NCBI RefSeq assembly: GCF_002812725.1
Contig: NZ_NMUN01000004.1
Span: 930,001 to 994,000, forward strand
Reading direction: 5' to 3'
Source of the DNA: Microbacterium sp. BR1
Lineage (GTDB): Bacteria; Actinomycetota; Actinomycetes; Actinomycetales; Microbacteriaceae
DNA: 64,000 bases
The number at the start of each line of letters is the position of its first letter. Position 1 is the stretch's first letter. Shown here piece after piece: positions 10,021-18,683 of the stretch. A program made the position numbers and the translations under genes. The notes below the pieces were generated by a model. The model did no database searches, was not told the DNA's origin, and worked only from the letters and a program-made list of their open reading frames with translations.

Positions 10021-10044
10021 CGAAGAGTGGAGGGAGGTGGAGGG

Positions 10045-10416
10045 TTAGTGGCCGTCCTGGCGGCGATCCCAGCGGTCATTCATGCGATCCATGAAGCTGA
10101 CCTGGGCCGTGCGGCGCGGGGCGCTCGTGCTTCCGGGAGCGGGCATCCGCGTGATGTCGGTGCGCGTGGGGGTGAGAGCAAGAACCACTCCCCCGAGCAT
10201 CGCGGCGAAACCGAGGATTCCGACGACGATCAACTGCGTGGCGACACCTGCGACGAGTGCACCGATTCCGACGAGCACCAGGATCGCTCCCAGCGTGACG
10301 TTGCGGTAGTTGATGGTGCGTCCCTCACGGTCCGCGCTCACGACATCGGCATCGTTGCGCAGAAGGTGGCGCTCCATCTCGTCGAGAAGGCGCTGCTCCT
10401 GTTCAGAGAGTGGCAT
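10045..10416 (-). CDS. DUF3040 family membrane protein
   Basis: A 123-residue protein starting MPLSEQEQRLLDEMERHL, the family hallmark of DUF3040. It has a charged cytoplasmic head, two adjacent membrane segments (about residues 42-62 and 65-85) and a basic tail. Its function is unknown. In mycobacteria and other actinobacteria a DUF3040 gene sits beside mraZ, as here, which suggests a cell-envelope or division link but does not prove one. It is transcribed alone, with its own terminator. Confidence 0.88.
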   Translation of the reverse strand: MPLSEQEQRLLDEMERHLLRNDADVVSADREGRTINYRNVTLGAILVLVGIGALVAGVATQLIVVGILGFAAMLGGVVLALTPTRTDITRMPAPGSTSAPRRTAQVSFMDRMNDRWDRRQDGH

Positions 10417-10471
10417 CGGTCCCCCGTGGGTTCTAAAGATTGCGTCACAGTCTACTCGCGGCGCCGCTTAC

Positions 10472-10477
10472 TAGGCT
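10472..10477 (+). promoter_or_regulatory. -10 element of the prenyl synthase gene (leaderless)
   Basis: TAGGCT ends 6 nt before the GTG start at 10484, leaving no room for a ribosome site. Confidence 0.6.
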
Positions 10478-10483
10478 AGGCCC

Positions 10484-11557
10484 GTGCAGGGATCCCCAGA
10501 CGCCATCCAAGCGGTTTCACAGCGACTGGAGAGATTCGTCTCGGCTCGCGTCGCCGAGGCGGCCGACGCCGGCCCTCTCGCGCGCCCGATCCTCGAGCTC
10601 TCCGCCGCCACCTTGCAGGGGGGAAAGCGGCTGCGCGCGGCGTTCTGCTACTGGGGTTGGCGGGCGGTGACGGATGCCTCGGGCACGGACGAGATCGTCA
10701 CGGCATCCGCGGCGCTCGAGGTGTTCCACGCGGCGGCGCTCGTGCACGACGACATCATCGACAACTCGGACACGCGCCGCGGTCGACCGGCGACGCACCG
10801 CGCGTTCGAGGGTGCCCACCGCGCCGGGGGGTGGACGGGCGACGCCGCCGCCTACGGTCGCTCCTCCGCGATCCTCGCCGGCGACCTGCTCGTCGCCTGG
10901 AGCGACGACCTGTTCGAGGAGGGCATCGCGGATGTGCCCGCCGACCGCGCGCGGGCGGCCCGACGCCAATACGCCGAGATGCGACGCGACGTGACGGTCG
11001 GCCAGTATCTCGACATCGCGGCCGAGACCGTGCCCGCGCCCGAAGACGAGCAACTCGATCGCGCCCTGCTCGTCGCCTCGTTCAAGTCCGCGCGCTACTC
11101 GGTGCAGCAGCCGCTGCTCATCGGCGCGGCGATCGGCGGCGCCCGCACGGAGCAGCGGCAGGCACTGCGCGCCTTCGGTCACCCCGTCGGCATGGCCTTC
11201 CAGCTGCGCGACGACGTGCTCGGCGTTTTCGGGGACTCGGCCGCGACCGGCAAGCCGAGCGGCGACGACCTGCGCGAGGGCAAGCGCACGGCGCTCATCG
11301 CGTTCGCGCGTCAGGGACTCGCGTCATCCGTCCGCCGCACCCTCGACGAGCTCGTCGGCGATCCCGATCTCGATGACGCGCAGGTACGGATGCTTCAGAA
11401 CACCATCCGTGACAGTGGAGCCCTCGACTGCGTGGAAGAGCTCATCGCGTCCTACGCGCACGAGGCGGACCGAGCCCTGTCGGGCGCGCCCCTCGACAAC
11501 GCTTCGGTCGGGGCGCTCCGCGATCTCGCGCGCGCGGCCGTCGACCGCGTGGCATAG
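10484..11557 (+). CDS. idsA2: Polyprenyl (geranylgeranyl-type) diphosphate synthase
   Basis: A trans-isoprenyl diphosphate synthase of 357 residues that condenses isopentenyl diphosphate with allylic diphosphates. The first Asp-rich motif is HDDIID near residue 88 and the second is QLRDDVLGVFGD near residue 244; GGKRLR precedes them. The residues before the first motif (EVFHAAALVHDD) lack the bulky aromatics of short-chain enzymes, so a C20 or longer product is likely but unproven. The order prenyl synthase, Rv2175c-like gene, kinase, aroG matches M. tuberculosis, hence the symbol. Confidence 0.88.
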   Translation: MQGSPDAIQAVSQRLERFVSARVAEAADAGPLARPILELSAATLQGGKRLRAAFCYWGWRAVTDASGTDEIVTASAALEVFHAAALVHDDIIDNSDTRRGRPATHRAFEGAHRAGGWTGDAAAYGRSSAILAGDLLVAWSDDLFEEGIADVPADRARAARRQYAEMRRDVTVGQYLDIAAETVPAPEDEQLDRALLVASFKSARYSVQQPLLIGAAIGGARTEQRQALRAFGHPVGMAFQLRDDVLGVFGDSAATGKPSGDDLREGKRTALIAFARQGLASSVRRTLDELVGDPDLDDAQVRMLQNTIRDSGALDCVEELIASYAHEADRALSGAPLDNASVGALRDLARAAVDRVA

Positions 11558-11588
11558 TCCCGCGTCACGACGAGGCGCGTGAGCCTCG

Positions 11589-11621
11589 CGATGCCCACCC
11601 GATGCCCACCCGATGCCCACC
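11589..11621. repeat. Three tandem copies of an 11-bp unit
   Basis: CGATGCCCACC occurs three times head to tail between two convergent genes. No function is evident. Confidence 0.75.
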
Positions 11622-11646
11622 CTCATGGTTGGGGCGACAGAGCCTC

Positions 11647-11674
11647 GTTGGGGCGTGGCAATCCGCGCCCCAAC
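11647..11674. terminator. Candidate bidirectional terminator hairpin
   Basis: GTTGGGGCG and CGCCCCAAC form a perfect 9-bp stem with a 10-nt loop between the convergent prenyl synthase and Rv2175c-like genes. There is no T tract on either side, so it may need help from Rho. Confidence 0.5.
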
Positions 11675-11719
11675 GCAGCCTCGACGCCCCAGCGACGTGG
11701 GTGGGGAGTATGTGAGCGC

Positions 11720-12070
11720 TCAGCCCAGGGACTGCGCGACGCGCCGGACCTCGCTCTTGCGCCCCGAGCGCAGGACCGCGATCGGCGCATCGCCCATGGT
11801 CTCTTCGGTCTCGAAGAGCCACTCCATGATCTCGTCGGTGGAGAAACCGCGATCGAGGAGCACCATGATCGTGCCGCGCAACGACGGCAGGGGCCGCTCA
11901 TCGACGAAGAAGTCGGCGGGGATCTTGAGCGCGCCGTCCACACGCATCGCGACCAGATGATGGTCATCGAGCAGGCGGCGGACGCGGCCGGGTGTTTCGC
12001 CCATCAGCTGGGCGGCAGCGGGAAGGGGCAACCACTCGATGGATGCGGCCCAGGCGGGTGTGTCACTCAC
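11720..12070 (-). CDS. Rv2175c-like winged-helix DNA-binding protein
   Basis: A 116-residue protein. The N-terminal half (LPLPAAAQLMGETPGRVRRLLDDHHL) reads as a winged helix-turn-helix and the C-terminal half matches the Rv2175c family (DEIMEWLFETEE). In M. tuberculosis Rv2175c is a DNA-binding substrate of the kinase PknL, encoded next door. Here the PASTA kinase lies one gene away, so a kinase-substrate pair is a fair inference. The GTG start at 12070 is preceded by CAGACT at 6 nt, a near-match to the leaderless -10 pattern of this window. Confidence 0.85.
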   Translation of the reverse strand: MSDTPAWAASIEWLPLPAAAQLMGETPGRVRRLLDDHHLVAMRVDGALKIPADFFVDERPLPSLRGTIMVLLDRGFSTDEIMEWLFETEETMGDAPIAVLRSGRKSEVRRVAQSLG

Positions 12071-12224
12071 CCGATCAGTCTGTCACGACAGCGCGTGCGA
12101 CTCACGGGCAGTCGCGACAAATCACTCCCGTCACATTCGCAACATCGACCCCACATATCACTTCTGTTGACTTTCATTAACATGCGTGACAGCGTTTCAG
12201 GAGTTTGATCGAGGGGAAACATCC

Positions 12225-13424
12225 GTGCGCAAGTCACTCAAGACGCTCGTTCGTCCGAACCGTGCGCACTTCACCGTGCCCGCCGCCCTGATCGGCACGC
12301 TCGCGGCGACACTCGTCGCGCCGCCCGCCGCGGCGGCACCGCTGGCGACCGAGCGCGAGCCGCGCCCGCACTGGCGTGGAGTCCCCGCAACCGTCGTCCC
12401 CGCGTCTCCGCCTGCCACCACCCACGTGGTCGCCGCCGGAGAGAGCGTCTGGTCGATCGCGAGCGCGCACGGGCTGCGTCCCGCCGATGTCCTCGCGTGG
12501 AACGGCCTCGACTGGACGTCCGTCATCCGCCCGGGTCAGGTGCTGAAGCTGAGCGCCCCCCCCGCGCCGGCGCCCGCCGCCCCAGCCCCCGCCGCGCCCG
12601 CGATGATGTCGCACACGGTGGTTGCGGGCGACACGCTGACCGGCATCGCCCAGCGCCACGGCATCGGTCTTCGGGCGCTGTTCGAGGCCAATGGCCTCGG
12701 CTGGAGTTCGGTCATCTACCCCGGCCAGACCCTGAACGTTCCGGGCGTCACGACGGCCGCGGCCGTCACGCCCGCCCCGGTGCCCGCGCCCGCCCCCGCC
12801 CCGGTGGCCCCGCAGACGACCCATACCGTCGCCCGCGGTGACACGCTCTCGGGCATCGCCAAGAAGTACGGCGTCACCCTCGCCGCCATCTTCGCGGCCA
12901 ACGGCCTCGGCGCGGGCTCGATCATCTACCCCGGTCAGGCCGTCGCCGTGCCCACCGCCGCGACCGGTGCCGCTGCGGCGCCCGCCGCCGCACCGGCGCC
13001 CGCGGCATCCGTCGACGGACTCGATGCCGAGCAGATTCAGAACGCTCGCCTGATCATCCAGATCGGCCGGGAACTCGGAGTCTCGGAACGCGGCATCGCC
13101 ATCGCCCTGGCAACCGCGATGGTCGAATCCTGGATCCGCAATCTCGACTGGGGCGATCGCGACTCGCTCGGCCTGTATCAGCAGCGAGCGAGCACCGGGT
13201 GGGGCTCCCCCGCCGAGATCCGCGACGCGTCCCGTTCGATCCGCGTCTTCTACGGCGGCCCGTCCGATCCGAACGGCAACCGCACGCGGGGACTCCTCGA
13301 CATCCGCGGCTGGGAGGGCATGGGCTTCGCGCAAGCCGCCCAGGCCGTGCAGCGGTCGGCATTCCCCGACCGCTACGCCGCCTGGGAGGACGCCGCCTAT
13401 CAGTGGATCGCCGCGCTCGGATAA
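12225..13424 (+). CDS. Secreted triple-LysM protein with a lysozyme/transglycosylase-like C-terminal domain
   Basis: The 399-residue product has an N-terminal signal peptide (VPAALIGTLAATLVAPP, ending AAA). Three LysM modules follow, each opening TH or SHTV and ending PGQ, at about residues 66-109, 127-170 and 196-238, separated by Pro/Ala linkers. The C-terminal domain of about 130 residues (from QNARLIIQIGRELGV) contains ATAMVESWIRNLDWGDRDSLGLYQQR; the Glu of MVESW is the likely catalytic acid. LysM binds peptidoglycan, so this is probably a wall hydrolase. GTG 12225 follows GAGGGG; the upstream ATG at 12186 lies before the ribosome site. Confidence 0.85.
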   Translation: MRKSLKTLVRPNRAHFTVPAALIGTLAATLVAPPAAAAPLATEREPRPHWRGVPATVVPASPPATTHVVAAGESVWSIASAHGLRPADVLAWNGLDWTSVIRPGQVLKLSAPPAPAPAAPAPAAPAMMSHTVVAGDTLTGIAQRHGIGLRALFEANGLGWSSVIYPGQTLNVPGVTTAAAVTPAPVPAPAPAPVAPQTTHTVARGDTLSGIAKKYGVTLAAIFAANGLGAGSIIYPGQAVAVPTAATGAAAAPAAAPAPAASVDGLDAEQIQNARLIIQIGRELGVSERGIAIALATAMVESWIRNLDWGDRDSLGLYQQRASTGWGSPAEIRDASRSIRVFYGGPSDPNGNRTRGLLDIRGWEGMGFAQAAQAVQRSAFPDRYAAWEDAAYQWIAALG

Positions 13425-13482
13425 TGCGGTTTCGCCGTGCCCCCAGGGTGAGGCGCTCCCGGGGCACGGGCTCGCGCTTCCG

Positions 13483-13488
13483 TAGACT
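13483..13488 (+). promoter_or_regulatory. -10 element of the PASTA kinase gene (leaderless)
   Basis: TAGACT ends 6 nt before GTG 13495; no Shine-Dalgarno sequence lies between. Confidence 0.6.
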
Positions 13489-13494
13489 TCACTC

Positions 13495-15432
13495 GTGAGT
13501 ACGAGTCAGCAAGCCGACCCCTTGATCGGGCGGCTTGTCGACTCTCGCTATCGCGTTCGCGCCCGTATCGCCCGCGGCGGCATGGCCACCGTATACGTGG
13601 CCACCGACCTGCGTCTCGAGCGCCGCATCGCCCTGAAGGTCATGCACGGGCACCTGAGCGACGACGCGGTGTTCCAGACCCGCTTCATCCAGGAGGCGCG
13701 TGCCGCCGCCCGGCTGGCCGACCCGAACGTCGTCAATGTCTTCGATCAGGGTCAGGACGAGGGCATCGCGTATCTCGTGATGGAGTACCTGCCGGGCATC
13801 ACTCTGCGCGAGCTGCTGAAGGAGCAGAAGAAGCTCACGATCGCGCAGACGATCACGATCATGGACGCGACGTTGTCGGGCCTCGCGGCAGCGCACCGCG
13901 CCGGTATCGTGCACCGCGACGTCAAGCCCGAGAACATCCTCCTGGCCGAGGACGGCCGCATCAAGATCGGCGACTTCGGGCTCGCGCGCGCGACGACCGC
14001 GAACACCGCGACGGGCCAGATGCTGATGGGCACGATCGCCTATCTCGCGCCCGAGCTCGTGACCCGCGGCCAGGCCGACGCACGCAGCGACATCTACGCG
14101 CTCGGCATCATGCTGTACGAGATGCTCGTCGGCGATCAGCCCTACAAGGGCGAGCAGCCGATGCAGATCGCCTACCGCCACGCGACCGACACGGTGCCGC
14201 GACCGAGCGCGAAGAATCCGCAGATCCCCGAGCCCCTCGACGAGCTCGTGCTGTGGGCGACCGAGAAGAATTCGGACGACCGTCCGGACGATGCATCCGT
14301 CATGCTCGATCGCCTTCGCGAGATCGAGCGCGACCTGGGCGTCGCCCCCGCCCCGACGCGGGCGACGGTGGCGATCGGCATCCACGACGACAGCAATTCC
14401 GGCGAGCTGACCAAGGTCATGCCCTCGGCCGCGGCTCTCACGACGACCATCACTCCGGATGTCGACAACGGCACGCTGCTGCGGCGCCGAGCGGGTCGGC
14501 GTCGTGCGCGCGGTGCGTGGTTCGCGGTGCTCGTGATTCTGCTCGCGGGCCTCGCGGGCGGTGCCGGATGGTGGTTCGGATCCGGACCGGGATCGCTGGT
14601 TGCGGTACCGGATGTCTCGGGTCGTACGTTCGACGAAGCCGCGGCTCGATTGCAGCAGGACACGCTCGTCGCGGTTCAGGGCGAGGGCGAGTACAGCCTC
14701 GAGGTCGACACCGGGCTCGTCCTCTATACGACGCCGGGTGCGGGCGAACGGGTGGACAAGGACGCGACGGTGTCGGTCGTCCTGTCGCTCGGGCCCATGC
14801 CGCACGATCTGTCGGCGCTCGCTGGTCAACCCGAGGACGCCGTCCGGACCGTGCTGACGGACGCGAAGATCCTGATCGGCGAGAGCGTGCAGGAGTTCGC
14901 GGACCCCGCGTCCGGCACGGTGCTGTCGGCGCTCGCGCAGCCCGTCGTGGGCGACGCGTTCGATGTGTCGGGGGGCGGGACCGTGCTCGAGGGCAGCACC
15001 GTCACCCTCACCGTGTCGCTCGGGCCCGTTCCATCCGTCGTCGGAATGAGCACCCAGGCCGCCACCTCCACGCTGAAGGCCGTGAAACTCGAGGTGTCGG
15101 GCACACCCGTCGAGGAGTTCTCGGACGACATCGACACGGGCGACGTGATCGGCATCCGCGGCCAGCCCGAGGGCCGCAACTGGCGCCCCGGCGATACGGC
15201 CACGTTGGTGGTCTCGAAGGGCCCCCAGCCGTATCCGATCCCCGACGTGCGCGACCTCACACGGGACGCAGCGCGGGAGAAGCTCGAGGCCGCCGGCTTC
15301 AAGGTGGACTTCGCGCCGTTCTGGAATGCCGTCCCCAACCCCCTGACACGTGTGACGGGTACCGACCCCGCGGTAGGCGCTGAGCGTCCGCTCGGCACCT
15401 CGGTGTACCTCCAGATCACCGCCTCCGGCTGA
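13495..15432 (+). CDS. pknL: Membrane serine/threonine protein kinase with four PASTA repeats
   Basis: The 645-residue protein is a Hanks-type kinase. The glycine loop IARGGMATVY lies at residues 25-34, the ATP lysine is K48, HRDVKPEN has catalytic D142, DFG is at 160-162, and a Thr-rich activation loop (TTANTATGQ) follows. A Pro/Ala linker leads to a single membrane segment near residues 341-362. The outside part holds four PASTA-like repeats to the C-terminus; PASTA binds muropeptides or lipid II. Synteny with idsA2 and aroG points to PknL. Corynebacterial PknL has PASTA repeats, whereas that of M. tuberculosis lacks them. Confidence 0.93.
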   Translation: MSTSQQADPLIGRLVDSRYRVRARIARGGMATVYVATDLRLERRIALKVMHGHLSDDAVFQTRFIQEARAAARLADPNVVNVFDQGQDEGIAYLVMEYLPGITLRELLKEQKKLTIAQTITIMDATLSGLAAAHRAGIVHRDVKPENILLAEDGRIKIGDFGLARATTANTATGQMLMGTIAYLAPELVTRGQADARSDIYALGIMLYEMLVGDQPYKGEQPMQIAYRHATDTVPRPSAKNPQIPEPLDELVLWATEKNSDDRPDDASVMLDRLREIERDLGVAPAPTRATVAIGIHDDSNSGELTKVMPSAAALTTTITPDVDNGTLLRRRAGRRRARGAWFAVLVILLAGLAGGAGWWFGSGPGSLVAVPDVSGRTFDEAAARLQQDTLVAVQGEGEYSLEVDTGLVLYTTPGAGERVDKDATVSVVLSLGPMPHDLSALAGQPEDAVRTVLTDAKILIGESVQEFADPASGTVLSALAQPVVGDAFDVSGGGTVLEGSTVTLTVSLGPVPSVVGMSTQAATSTLKAVKLEVSGTPVEEFSDDIDTGDVIGIRGQPEGRNWRPGDTATLVVSKGPQPYPIPDVRDLTRDAAREKLEAAGFKVDFAPFWNAVPNPLTRVTGTDPAVGAERPLGTSVYLQITASG

Positions 15433-15443
15433 CCCTCCACGGG

Positions 15444-15500
15444 CGACCTGTCACAAACGGCTCTATCTGGGCGCCAGATCGAGCGGTTTGTGACAGGTCG
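15444..15500. repeat. Palindromic element A, 3' side of the DUF559 gene
   Basis: Perfect 15-bp inverted arms CGACCTGTCACAAAC and GTTTGTGACAGGTCG enclose a second palindrome (ATCTGG, GCG, CCAGAT). It fills the gap between the convergent kinase and DUF559 genes and may also terminate both transcripts. A relative lies on the other side of the DUF559 gene. Confidence 0.85.
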
Positions 15501-15505
15501 AACCA

Positions 15506-16447
15506 TCATCTGCCGAAGAATCGGCCCTGGAGCGCGCGGCGGATACGTGCGACCAGCGCAGCCTCGTCGGCCAGGTCCGCCGCACCCAGCTCGATCACGC
15601 GATAGCCGGCGTCCTCGAATAGCTGACGGCGGGTCAGATCGTCGAGCCACCGCCTGCGCGAGGTTCGGTGGTCGTCGCCCTGATACTCGATCAGCAGTCG
15701 CGCGTCGCGGTATCCCAGATCGGCGTGACGGATGCCGTGGGCCGTCATCACCGCGAACTGCACCTCGGGTTCGGGCAGCCCACCCGCCACGAGTATCAGT
15801 CGTAGCAGCGACTCCCGGGGCGAGTCGACGGGCCGGCGCAGCCGCGGCAGGGCCCACGCGAGACTCGCAGCTCCCCGTCGAGACCCATGCTCACGGACGG
15901 CCGCGACCAGTTCGGTGTTCTCTGCGAGAGGTGGCGTGCGTCCGCCCGCTCTGCGGGTGCCGCTGATCACATGGTCGCCGATGGCCACGAGCCACCTCCG
16001 GTCGATCCGCGCGGCCCGTCCGAGCTCGGCCAGGTGGCACCAGGTGCGAGGTGGCGCGACCACGGGCAGGTGAGCGAGAAAGGCGATCGGCGTATCGGTG
16101 TCGTCGGTCTGCCGCCCCGTGACCCCGGGCCGACGCATCCGTCGCGCGCCGAGGGTCAGCACGTCGAGAGGATCGGATGCCCCGTGCTCAGCGGGTAGCG
16201 GCATACCGAGCAGCGCCGCTGCAGTCAGATGACTGAAGACTTGATCGTTGCCCATCAGCGGAAGGAGAGCCGTACATCGGTCGACGAGGTCCGTCGGGTC
16301 CAGCGCCCGGGCCCGCACACCGTGGTGCGGCCGGTCGAGATCGCCTCCACGCATCCGTCCGTCCGCGACACCCGACGAACGCCCCTGCGCGACCGTGAAT
16401 GCCACGCCCGGGGGCAGCTCAGCCGGCAACGGCATACGTCGACCCAT
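15506..16447 (-). CDS. DUF559-type (Vsr-like nuclease fold) protein of unknown role
   Basis: A 313-residue protein. The N-terminal two thirds show a FSHLTAAALLGMPLP stretch seen in AbiEi-like and DUF559 proteins of actinobacteria. The C-terminal 100 residues carry HADLGY, then LLIEYQGDDHR, then DDLTRRQLFEDAGYRVIEL: the Asp, Glu-x-Gln and downstream spacing of a PD-(D/E)XK nuclease related to Vsr. The true reaction and target are unknown. It interrupts conserved kinase-aroG order and is bracketed by two related palindromes, which suggests an acquired unit. Start ATG 16447 is tentative. Confidence 0.72.
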   Translation of the reverse strand: MGRRMPLPAELPPGVAFTVAQGRSSGVADGRMRGGDLDRPHHGVRARALDPTDLVDRCTALLPLMGNDQVFSHLTAAALLGMPLPAEHGASDPLDVLTLGARRMRRPGVTGRQTDDTDTPIAFLAHLPVVAPPRTWCHLAELGRAARIDRRWLVAIGDHVISGTRRAGGRTPPLAENTELVAAVREHGSRRGAASLAWALPRLRRPVDSPRESLLRLILVAGGLPEPEVQFAVMTAHGIRHADLGYRDARLLIEYQGDDHRTSRRRWLDDLTRRQLFEDAGYRVIELGAADLADEAALVARIRRALQGRFFGR

Positions 16448-16503
16448 CGGCCCACTCTGCCGCCCGCGACATCCCTATCCCGGTTCATCCACAGCCGCCG
16501 CCC

Positions 16504-16564
16504 GTCGACCTGTCACAGAACGCTCGATCTCGCGAACGGATGCAGCGGTTTGTGACAGTTCGAC
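16504..16564. repeat. Palindromic element B, 5' side of the DUF559 gene
   Basis: Arms GTCGACCTGTCACAGAACGC and GCGGTTTGTGACAGTTCGAC pair over 20 bp with three mismatches and share the TGTCACA/TTTGTGACA core with element A. It follows the aroG stop. Confidence 0.82.
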
Positions 16565-16582
16565 GCCAGAAGGGGCGCGGGG

Positions 16583-17920
16583 TCAGCGCTTCTCGAGCTC
16601 CTCGGCCACGAGGAAGGCGAGCTCCAGGCTCTGCATGTGGTTCAGGCGCGGGTCGCAGAGGCTCTCGTAGCGCGTCGCGAGGGTTGCCTCGTCGATCATC
16701 TCGGAGCCGCCCAGGCACTCGGTCACGTCGTCGCCCGTGAGCTCGACGTGAATGCCGCCCGGGAACGTGCCGACCGCACGGTGCGCGTCGAAGAAGCCGC
16801 GCACCTCGTCCACGACGTCGTCGAAGCGACGCGTCTTGTAACCCGTCGGCGTCGTGATGCCGTTGCCGTGCATCGGGTCGGTGACCCACAGGGGCGTCGC
16901 ACCCGAGTCGCGCACGGCCTCGAGCAGCGGCGGCAGCGCGTCGCGGATCTTGCCCGCACCCATGCGCGTGATGAACGTCAGACGCCCGGGCTCGCGCTCG
17001 GGGTCGAGCTTGTCGATCAGCTCGAGGACGGTCTCGGGAGAGGTCGTGGGCCCGAGCTTCACGCCGATCGGGTTGCGGATCTTCGAGAAGTAGTCGATGT
17101 GCGCGCCGTCGAGGTCGCGCGTGCGCTCACCGATCCACACGAAGTGCGCCGACGTGTTGTACGGCGTTCCGGTGCGCGAGTCGATGCGGGTCATCGGACG
17201 CTCGTAGTCCATGAGCAGGCCCTCGTGGCCGGTGTAGAACTCGACGCGACGCAGGTCGTCGAAGTCGGCGCCCGCGGCCTCCATGAACTTGATCGCGCGA
17301 TCGATCTCGCCCGCGATGCGCTCGTAGCGCTGGTTCGCCGGGTTCTCGGCGAAGCCCTTGTTCCAGCTGTGCACCTCGCGCAGATCGGCGAAACCACCCT
17401 GCGTGAACGCACGGATCAGGTTCAGCGTCGACGCGGCCGTGTGGTAGCCCTTGAGCAGGCGCGCCGGGTCGGGCTGACGCGAGGCCTCGGTGAAGTCGTA
17501 GCCGTTGACGATGTCGCCGCGGTAGGCGGGGAGCGTGACGTCGCCGCGCGTCTCGGTGTCGCTCGAGCGGGGCTTGGCGAACTGTCCCGCCATGCGCCCC
17601 ATCTTCACGACCGGCATCGACGCGCCGTAGGTCAGCACGACCGCCATCTGCAGCACGGTCTTGATGCGGTTGCGGATCTGCTCGGCCGTCGCACCCGCGA
17701 AGGTCTCGGCGCAGTCACCGCCCTGCAGCAGGAAGGCGTTGCCCGAGGCGGCACGCGCGAGGCGGTCGCGCAGGATGTCGACCTCTCCCGCGAAGACGAG
17801 CGGCGGAAGCGTTGCGATCTCGGCCGAGACAGCGGCGACGGCATCGGCGTCGCGCCACTGGGGCTGCTGTTTGATGGGCAGGTTCCGCCAGTGATCGAGG
17901 GGGTCAAGCTGCTGAAGCAT
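16583..17920 (-). CDS. aroG: Class II 3-deoxy-7-phosphoheptulonate (DAHP) synthase
   Basis: This enzyme commits erythrose-4-phosphate and phosphoenolpyruvate to the shikimate pathway. The 445 residues match the plant/mycobacterial class II family: LLQGGDCAETF near residue 63, VVKMGRMAGQFAKPR near 104, the PEP/E4P-site stretch GVKLGPTTSPE, VTDPMHGN with the metal His, GGIHVELTG, and CDPRLNHMQSLELAF at the end. ATG 17920 has a TAGACT hexamer 6 nt upstream and no ribosome site, so it is probably leaderless. Confidence 0.97.
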   Translation of the reverse strand: MLQQLDPLDHWRNLPIKQQPQWRDADAVAAVSAEIATLPPLVFAGEVDILRDRLARAASGNAFLLQGGDCAETFAGATAEQIRNRIKTVLQMAVVLTYGASMPVVKMGRMAGQFAKPRSSDTETRGDVTLPAYRGDIVNGYDFTEASRQPDPARLLKGYHTAASTLNLIRAFTQGGFADLREVHSWNKGFAENPANQRYERIAGEIDRAIKFMEAAGADFDDLRRVEFYTGHEGLLMDYERPMTRIDSRTGTPYNTSAHFVWIGERTRDLDGAHIDYFSKIRNPIGVKLGPTTSPETVLELIDKLDPEREPGRLTFITRMGAGKIRDALPPLLEAVRDSGATPLWVTDPMHGNGITTPTGYKTRRFDDVVDEVRGFFDAHRAVGTFPGGIHVELTGDDVTECLGGSEMIDEATLATRYESLCDPRLNHMQSLELAFLVAEELEKR

Positions 17921-17926
17921 CCGCTC

Positions 17927-17932
17927 AGTCTA
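17927..17932 (-). promoter_or_regulatory. -10 element of aroG (leaderless)
   Basis: On the minus strand TAGACT ends 6 nt before the aroG ATG. Confidence 0.6.
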
Positions 17933-17993
17933 GCCGTGCAGGACAGGCCCCGGATGCCGCACCCACCCGCGTCAGACCGCGCAGGAACGGCGA

Positions 17994-18680
17994 TCAGGTG
18001 CGAGCGGCGAGCCGGTCTTTGACCGTCGAGGCGTAGACGTCCTCGTAGTACTGCTCGCCCAACCGCTGCAGTGCGACCATGATCTCGTCCGTCACGGACC
18101 GCAACACGTATCGGTCGCCCTCGAGCCCCGCGAATCGCGAGAAGTCGAGCGGTTCGCCGATGACGACGCCCACGCGGCCGATGCGGGGCATCCGTTTGCC
18201 GATCGGCATGATCGTGTCGGTGTCGACCATGACGACCGGGATCACCGGGACGCGTGCCTCGAGCGCCATGCGCGCGATGCCGGTGCGACCGCGGTAGAGG
18301 CGGCCATCGGGACTCCGGGTTCCCTCGGGGTAGATCCCGAGAAGGTCGTCGTTCGCGAGCACCGCGAGTCCCGTGTTGAGGGAGGCTTCGGATGCCTTGC
18401 CGCCCGAACGGTCGATCGGGATCTGTCCCGTGGCCTTGAAGAAGACGCGTGTGGCCCAGCCGCGGATGCCCCGGCCGGTGAAGTAGTCGCTCTTCGCGAG
18501 GAACGACATCTGCCGATCGATCATGAGCGGAAGGAACACCGAGTCGGCGAACGACAGGTGGTTGCTCGCGAGGATCGCCCCGCCCTCGACGGGGATGTTG
18601 CGCCGACCGACGATCCAGGGCCGGAAGATCGCCTTGAGGATCGGCCCGATCACGATGTACTTCATCAGCCAGTAGAACAT
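17994..18680 (-). CDS. 1-acyl-sn-glycerol-3-phosphate acyltransferase family protein (PlsC-like, Rv2182c-like)
   Basis: A 228-residue membrane-associated acyltransferase of phospholipid synthesis. Block I is SNHLSFADS (the NHx4D catalytic pair), block III is GIYPEGTRSPDG, and the later VPVIPVVM is block IV. The N-terminus (FYWLMKYIVIGPILKAIF) is a hydrophobic anchor. The M. tuberculosis gene at the same place in the aroG block is Rv2182c. ATG 18680 lies 3 nt after the ROK stop, so the two genes form one transcript. Confidence 0.9.
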   Translation of the reverse strand: MFYWLMKYIVIGPILKAIFRPWIVGRRNIPVEGGAILASNHLSFADSVFLPLMIDRQMSFLAKSDYFTGRGIRGWATRVFFKATGQIPIDRSGGKASEASLNTGLAVLANDDLLGIYPEGTRSPDGRLYRGRTGIARMALEARVPVIPVVMVDTDTIMPIGKRMPRIGRVGVVIGEPLDFSRFAGLEGDRYVLRSVTDEIMVALQRLGEQYYEDVYASTVKDRLAART

Positions 18681-18683
18681 CGC

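Noticed and set aside
12120..12224. MtrA box before the LysM gene
   Set aside because: GTCAC and CAAC half sites do not match the repeat well enough to claim.
15506..16447. DUF559 gene as the toxin half of a toxin-antitoxin or abortive-infection pair
   Set aside because: No partner gene lies next to it; both flanks are palindromes and housekeeping genes.
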